DNA from: Gallionellaceae bacterium
GTDB taxonomy: Bacteria; Pseudomonadota; Gammaproteobacteria; Burkholderiales; Gallionellaceae
Direction of reading: 5' to 3'
Assembly: GCA_003151655.1 (NCBI GenBank)
Contig: PLYB01000087.1
Coordinates: forward strand, 1 to 7,422
Length of the DNA: 7,422 nt
Shown here: positions 5,089 to 7,422 of the stretch, in pieces
Layout of the letters: each line of letters opens with the position of its first letter
Numbering within the stretch: position 1 is the stretch's first letter
The notes under the pieces: model-generated
What the model saw: only the letters and a program-made list of their open reading frames with translations
Told to the model about the DNA's origin: nothing
Database searches by the model: none
Program-made: the position numbers and the translations under genes

Positions 5089-5124
5089 GGAATTCTTCTG
5101 TGCGCCAGCACACAGAAGAATTCC
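5089..5124. repeat. 14-bp perfect inverted repeat upstream of cheW2
   Basis: GGAATTCTTCTGTG (5089-5102) and its exact complement (5111-5124) flank an 8-base spacer. No T-run follows on either strand. It lies about 80 bases before the cheW2 start, where a regulator could act, but it could also be a stable RNA hairpin. Confidence 0.75.
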
Positions 5125-5170
5125 TGAAAAGTTCATACCCTCAAAAATTGCGGCGCCCACTGACCTACCT

Positions 5171-5199
5171 TTAATTTGTCAGCATAGTTCAACCATAAT
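5171..5199 (+). promoter_or_regulatory. Candidate promoter for a leaderless cheW2 transcript
   Basis: CATAAT (5194-5199) matches the sigma-70 -10 box at five of six positions. TTAATT (5171-5176) is a weak -35 at a spacing of exactly 17. A start seven bases after the -10 falls on the A of the cheW2 ATG at 5206. Confidence 0.42.
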
Positions 5200-5205
5200 T
5201 TAACG

Positions 5206-6279
5206 ATGAATGTTATTCCCGGTCTCTCCCCCCGCACCTTACTGATTTTTGATCTGGACGATGCGCGTTTCGGCGTGGATGCCACGCTGGTGCGTGAATC
5301 CGTCTGGTTGCCCAAGCTGACTCCGGTCGAGGAGGCACCGCCTTACATCGTCGGTATCTTCAGTTTGCGCGGTCAGATCGTTCCCGTTACCGACCTCAAT
5401 CTGCGCTTCGGTCATCCTGCCCGGCCTTATCGCCTCAGCGATCAAATTGTGATACTGGAACTGGATCAGTGTCTGATGGGGCTGATTGTCAGCGAAGTGC
5501 GCGAGGTGACCGAGCTTTCCGCCGAAGCCATTCAAGCTCCGCCCAAATTTGTTGTAGACGCTCCTGTCGATGCCACCTTGGTTGAAGCACAGGGGCGGGT
5601 GGGTGACGACATCGTGATGTTGCTGGATGCGCGTCAGGTGACGTTGCTGGATGCGCGACAACTGATGTATCTGCCGCAAGAATTGGCGCAGACAGAGTCG
5701 GAGCAGCTGTCTCCCGTCCGCCACTTTTGCCCGCAAGCTACGCCGGAACAACACGCAGTTTTCCGCGCACGCGCCAAGGCGCTCATGGAAGTGGTTAGCG
5801 AAGAAGAGGGGGCGCGTCTGTCACTTGCTGTAGTGGAGCTGGGCGGCGAATACTTCGGCATTGAGCTTGAGGCGGTACAGGAATTTTGCGACATCGTCCG
5901 TCCCTGCCCGATTCCCTGCTGTCCGCCGCACATACTCGGTGCCGTAAGCTTGCGCGGCAATCTAATCACCTTGCTCGATTTGCGCGCCGCGCTCAACCTG
6001 CCGCGCGCGCCGCAGAGCAGCGACAAAGCCGTGATCGTCCGTGCTTCGACCAAGCTCGGCACTGGCCTGGTCGAACAGGCGGTGGGCGTGGCGGTGGATC
6101 AGGTGCATGACGTGATTTATTTGCGTGAGGAAGAGTTGCAGATTCTGCCAGCCGCGTTGCGCGAACAGCATGCGGCAGAGGTCAGGGGCACTGCGCCTTA
6201 CGCCGGCAGGATGATAACCGTATTGAACCTGTCCGCGCTGCTGGCGCGGGAGGAATGGATCGTTAATGAAACCGTGTAA
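5206..6279 (+). CDS. Tandem CheW-domain coupling protein (cheW2)
   Basis: A 357-residue cytosolic protein with two CheW domains in one chain, expected to couple receptors to CheA. Domain 1 spans about 10-155, with LLIFDLDDARFGVD (12-25) and SLRG (53-56). A polar linker (about 160-203) follows. Domain 2 spans about 204-350, with LAVVELGGEYFGIELEAVQE (207-226) and SLRG (248-251). Both domains keep the LRG Arg used in receptor contact. Domain 2 has a Cys cluster (C228, C234, C238, C239) just before its SLRG strand. There is no receiver domain, so it is not CheV. The end of domain 1 carries an in-frame 24-bp duplication. The ATG lacks any ribosome-binding sequence, and no later start would keep domain 1 whole. 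mcp2 begins 35 bases downstream, so the two probably form an operon and may work as a pair. Confidence 0.93.
   Translation: MNVIPGLSPRTLLIFDLDDARFGVDATLVRESVWLPKLTPVEEAPPYIVGIFSLRGQIVPVTDLNLRFGHPARPYRLSDQIVILELDQCLMGLIVSEVREVTELSAEAIQAPPKFVVDAPVDATLVEAQGRVGDDIVMLLDARQVTLLDARQLMYLPQELAQTESEQLSPVRHFCPQATPEQHAVFRARAKALMEVVSEEEGARLSLAVVELGGEYFGIELEAVQEFCDIVRPCPIPCCPPHILGAVSLRGNLITLLDLRAALNLPRAPQSSDKAVIVRASTKLGTGLVEQAVGVAVDQVHDVIYLREEELQILPAALREQHAAEVRGTAPYAGRMITVLNLSALLAREEWIVNETV
5614..5661 (+). repeat. In-frame 24-bp tandem duplication in cheW2
   Basis: Units 5614-5637 and 5638-5661 match at 21 of 24 bases and encode VMLLDARQ then VTLLDARQ (residues 137-152), with a partial third start (LM). 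CheW domains usually end with one such LLD strand, so domain 1 seems to have an extra eight residues. Confidence 0.8.
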
Positions 6280-6303
6280 TTCAGGCCAGTATAAATATAT
6301 TTC

Positions 6304-6309
6304 GGAGGT
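6304..6309 (+). promoter_or_regulatory. Ribosome-binding site of mcp2
   Basis: GGAGGT lies five bases before the ATG at 6315 and fixes this start. Confidence 0.88.
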
Positions 6310-6314
6310 GGGTC

Positions 6315-7422
6315 ATGGCGTTAAAACAGGTAAGTCTTAGTAAAGTTATTCGGATTGGTTTCATGGTGATTTTGGCATTAATCCTTGTCAATGGTGTCTC
6401 CATATTTTGGACCATGCATAAATTGGCGAATAACTTGTCCTTGGTTGCGCGCACCTACAATATTAAAGCGCACTTGGAAAATATAACGGCTGAATTAACG
6501 GATGCCGAAACGGGGCAACGCGGGTTTTTATATACCGAGAAAGAAGCATTTCTTGAACCCTACACAAATGCGCTACGTACGATTCCGGAAAACCATAAAG
6601 CCACCCTTGAGCTAATCAAGGGCAATCCGGTGCAGGTTCAACGGCTGAAGGTTGTAGGCGATTTAACCCAACAGAAGTTTGAGGAGATGGAGCAAGCTCT
6701 TGTTTTACAAAAAGCGGGCAAGAAAAAAGAAGCGCAGGATTCCGTGGCAGCGGGAAAGGGTAAAAAGACCATGGATAGCCTCCGTGCTGCGGTTGATGAA
6801 ATGAATCTTGAAGAGAGCAACCTGCTTGAACAGAGAGAGCAGGAGGCGAATACCAGTCAAAATTTATCAACCTGGTTTATTGCGGGCGGGACTTTGATCG
6901 CATTCGCTACCAGCCTGTATATTTTCTTGTTTATTAGCCGTAATGTCATCAGTCAGTTCATGCTTCCGGTCAATGAAGCGATAGCTGCCATCTCTTCGTC
7001 CACAAACGAGATACTCGTCACCATGGAGGAGCACGAGCGCACCGCTAGCCAGCAGTCGGCAGCAGCCAACGAGACTTCCGCCACCGTCACCGAACTATCC
7101 GCCTCTTCGCGCCAATCGGCGGAGCAGGCGGCGAACGCGGCTCTAGTTGCGGAAAAAGCCAGTGCTGCAACGGTGCAGGGCGGCGAAGTCACCCATCAAG
7201 CGGTGGTGGCGATGGGCAGCCTCAAGGATAAGATCGCCGCCATGTCCGATCAGATTTTGCGCTTGGGCGAGCAGACCGGCCAGATCGGCAGCATCGCCAC
7301 GCTGGTCAAGGATTTATCCGGGCAAATTAACATGCTGGCCTTGAATGCCGCAGTGGAAGCCGCCCGTGCAGGTGAGCACGGCAAAGGCTTCTCCGTGGTG
7401 GCGAGCGAAGTGCGCAAGCTCG
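6315..7422 (+). CDS. CHASE3-type methyl-accepting chemotaxis protein (mcp2), 3' end beyond window
   Basis: The frame is open for 369 codons to the window end. It encodes an inner-membrane chemoreceptor: TM1 (about 11-32), an extracytoplasmic CHASE3 sensor (about 35-180) with the hallmark TDAETGQRGFLYTEKEAFLE at 62-81, TM2 (186-208), then a cytoplasmic signalling domain. There is no HAMP domain: the chain passes from TM2 through about ten residues (SRNVISQFML) into the receptor coiled coil. The conserved hairpin tip is present (NMLALNAAVEAARAGEHGKG, 339-358, then FSVVASEVRKL). The usual Thr before N339 is Ile (QIN, not QTN). CHASE3 ligands are mostly unknown. The gene follows cheW2 by 35 bases. 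Its first two thirds are visibly more AT-rich than the signalling part, as in a receptor assembled from modules. The missing C-terminus hides any tether motif. Confidence 0.95.
   Translation, partial: MALKQVSLSKVIRIGFMVILALILVNGVSIFWTMHKLANNLSLVARTYNIKAHLENITAELTDAETGQRGFLYTEKEAFLEPYTNALRTIPENHKATLELIKGNPVQVQRLKVVGDLTQQKFEEMEQALVLQKAGKKKEAQDSVAAGKGKKTMDSLRAAVDEMNLEESNLLEQREQEANTSQNLSTWFIAGGTLIAFATSLYIFLFISRNVISQFMLPVNEAIAAISSSTNEILVTMEEHERTASQQSAAANETSATVTELSASSRQSAEQAANAALVAEKASAATVQGGEVTHQAVVAMGSLKDKIAAMSDQILRLGEQTGQIGSIATLVKDLSGQINMLALNAAVEAARAGEHGKGFSVVASEVRKL

Larger units (their letters stand above)
4908..5205. other. Intergenic region rich in inverted repeats, no credible gene
   Basis: Open frames here (up to 94 codons) match no family I know and have no ribosome site. 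The stretch does hold several inverted repeats: AAGCCGCT/AGCGGCTT (4931-4938 with 4967-4974), TACATC/GATGTA (4989-4994 with 5002-5007), TAGCG/CGCTA near 5018-5030, GAAGC/GCTTC (5045-5049 with 5072-5076), and the long one at 5089-5124. This could be a structured RNA, the remains of a small mobile element, or operator DNA for the neighbouring operons. Confidence 0.5.

Noticed and set aside
4890..5174. Possible small gene of 94 codons
   Set aside because: No ribosome site, no family resemblance, starts inside the palindrome, and runs through several inverted repeats.
5239..5754. 171-codon minus-strand frame opposite cheW2
   Set aside because: Antisense shadow of a clear CheW gene, with low-complexity composition and no ribosome site.
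5206..6279. CheV identity for cheW2
   Set aside because: CheV has a receiver domain after one CheW domain; here the second half is another CheW domain with its own SLRG motif.
1..7422. tRNA, rRNA, CRISPR array or intact insertion sequence
   Set aside because: No cloverleaf, repeat-spacer pattern, rRNA-like segment or transposase frame was seen.

Overview
The window looks like a chromosomal segment of a motile Gram-negative bacterium, most likely a (beta)proteobacterium. The grounds are chemoreceptors with a proteobacterial-type signalling domain and a CheR/CheB-tether-like C-terminus, moderate GC content, strong AGGAGG-type ribosome sites, and intergenic palindromic repeats of a kind common in that group. 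The genus cannot be fixed from the sequence.

Layout. (1) Positions 1-327 hold the 3' part of a DUF779-family gene, copy A, cut by the window edge. (2) A 400-bp AT-rich gap precedes mcp1 (729-2981), a 750-residue transmembrane chemoreceptor with an unusually long HAMP relay, and cheW1 (3049-3540), a single-domain coupling protein. (3) A 183-bp leader carries an intrinsic terminator hairpin directly in front of a ribosome site and leads into a complete second DUF779 gene, copy B (3724-4083). Copies A and B are about 93% identical and bracket mcp1-cheW1 as direct repeats. (4) On the minus strand lies a two-gene type II toxin-antitoxin module: a ribbon-helix-helix antitoxin (4561-4845) followed by a RelE/ParE-like toxin (4259-4558). 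A perfect 40-bp palindrome (4868-4907) sits just upstream of the antitoxin. (5) A 298-bp stretch without a credible gene holds several inverted repeats. (6) A second chemotaxis operon begins with cheW2 (5206-6279), which has two CheW domains in one chain. It continues with mcp2 (from 6315, open at the window end), a CHASE3 chemoreceptor with no HAMP domain.

How it fits together. Two receptor-coupler pairs lie close to each other. mcp1 is a poly-HAMP receptor with a C-terminal EWQEF tail and a simple CheW. mcp2 is a CHASE3 receptor with a tandem CheW. The different architectures suggest the pairs may feed separate arrays or kinases. No CheA, CheY, CheR, CheB or flagellar gene is visible here. 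DUF779 proteins are known mainly as neighbours of aldehyde and alcohol dehydrogenases, so a link between that chemistry and the chemosensory genes is possible but only inferred.

The points most worth a second look are the leader of DUF779 copy B, which can form a terminator or a competing structure, the duplicated DUF779 gene, the toxin-antitoxin palindrome with half-sites one helical turn apart, and the possibly leaderless start of cheW2.
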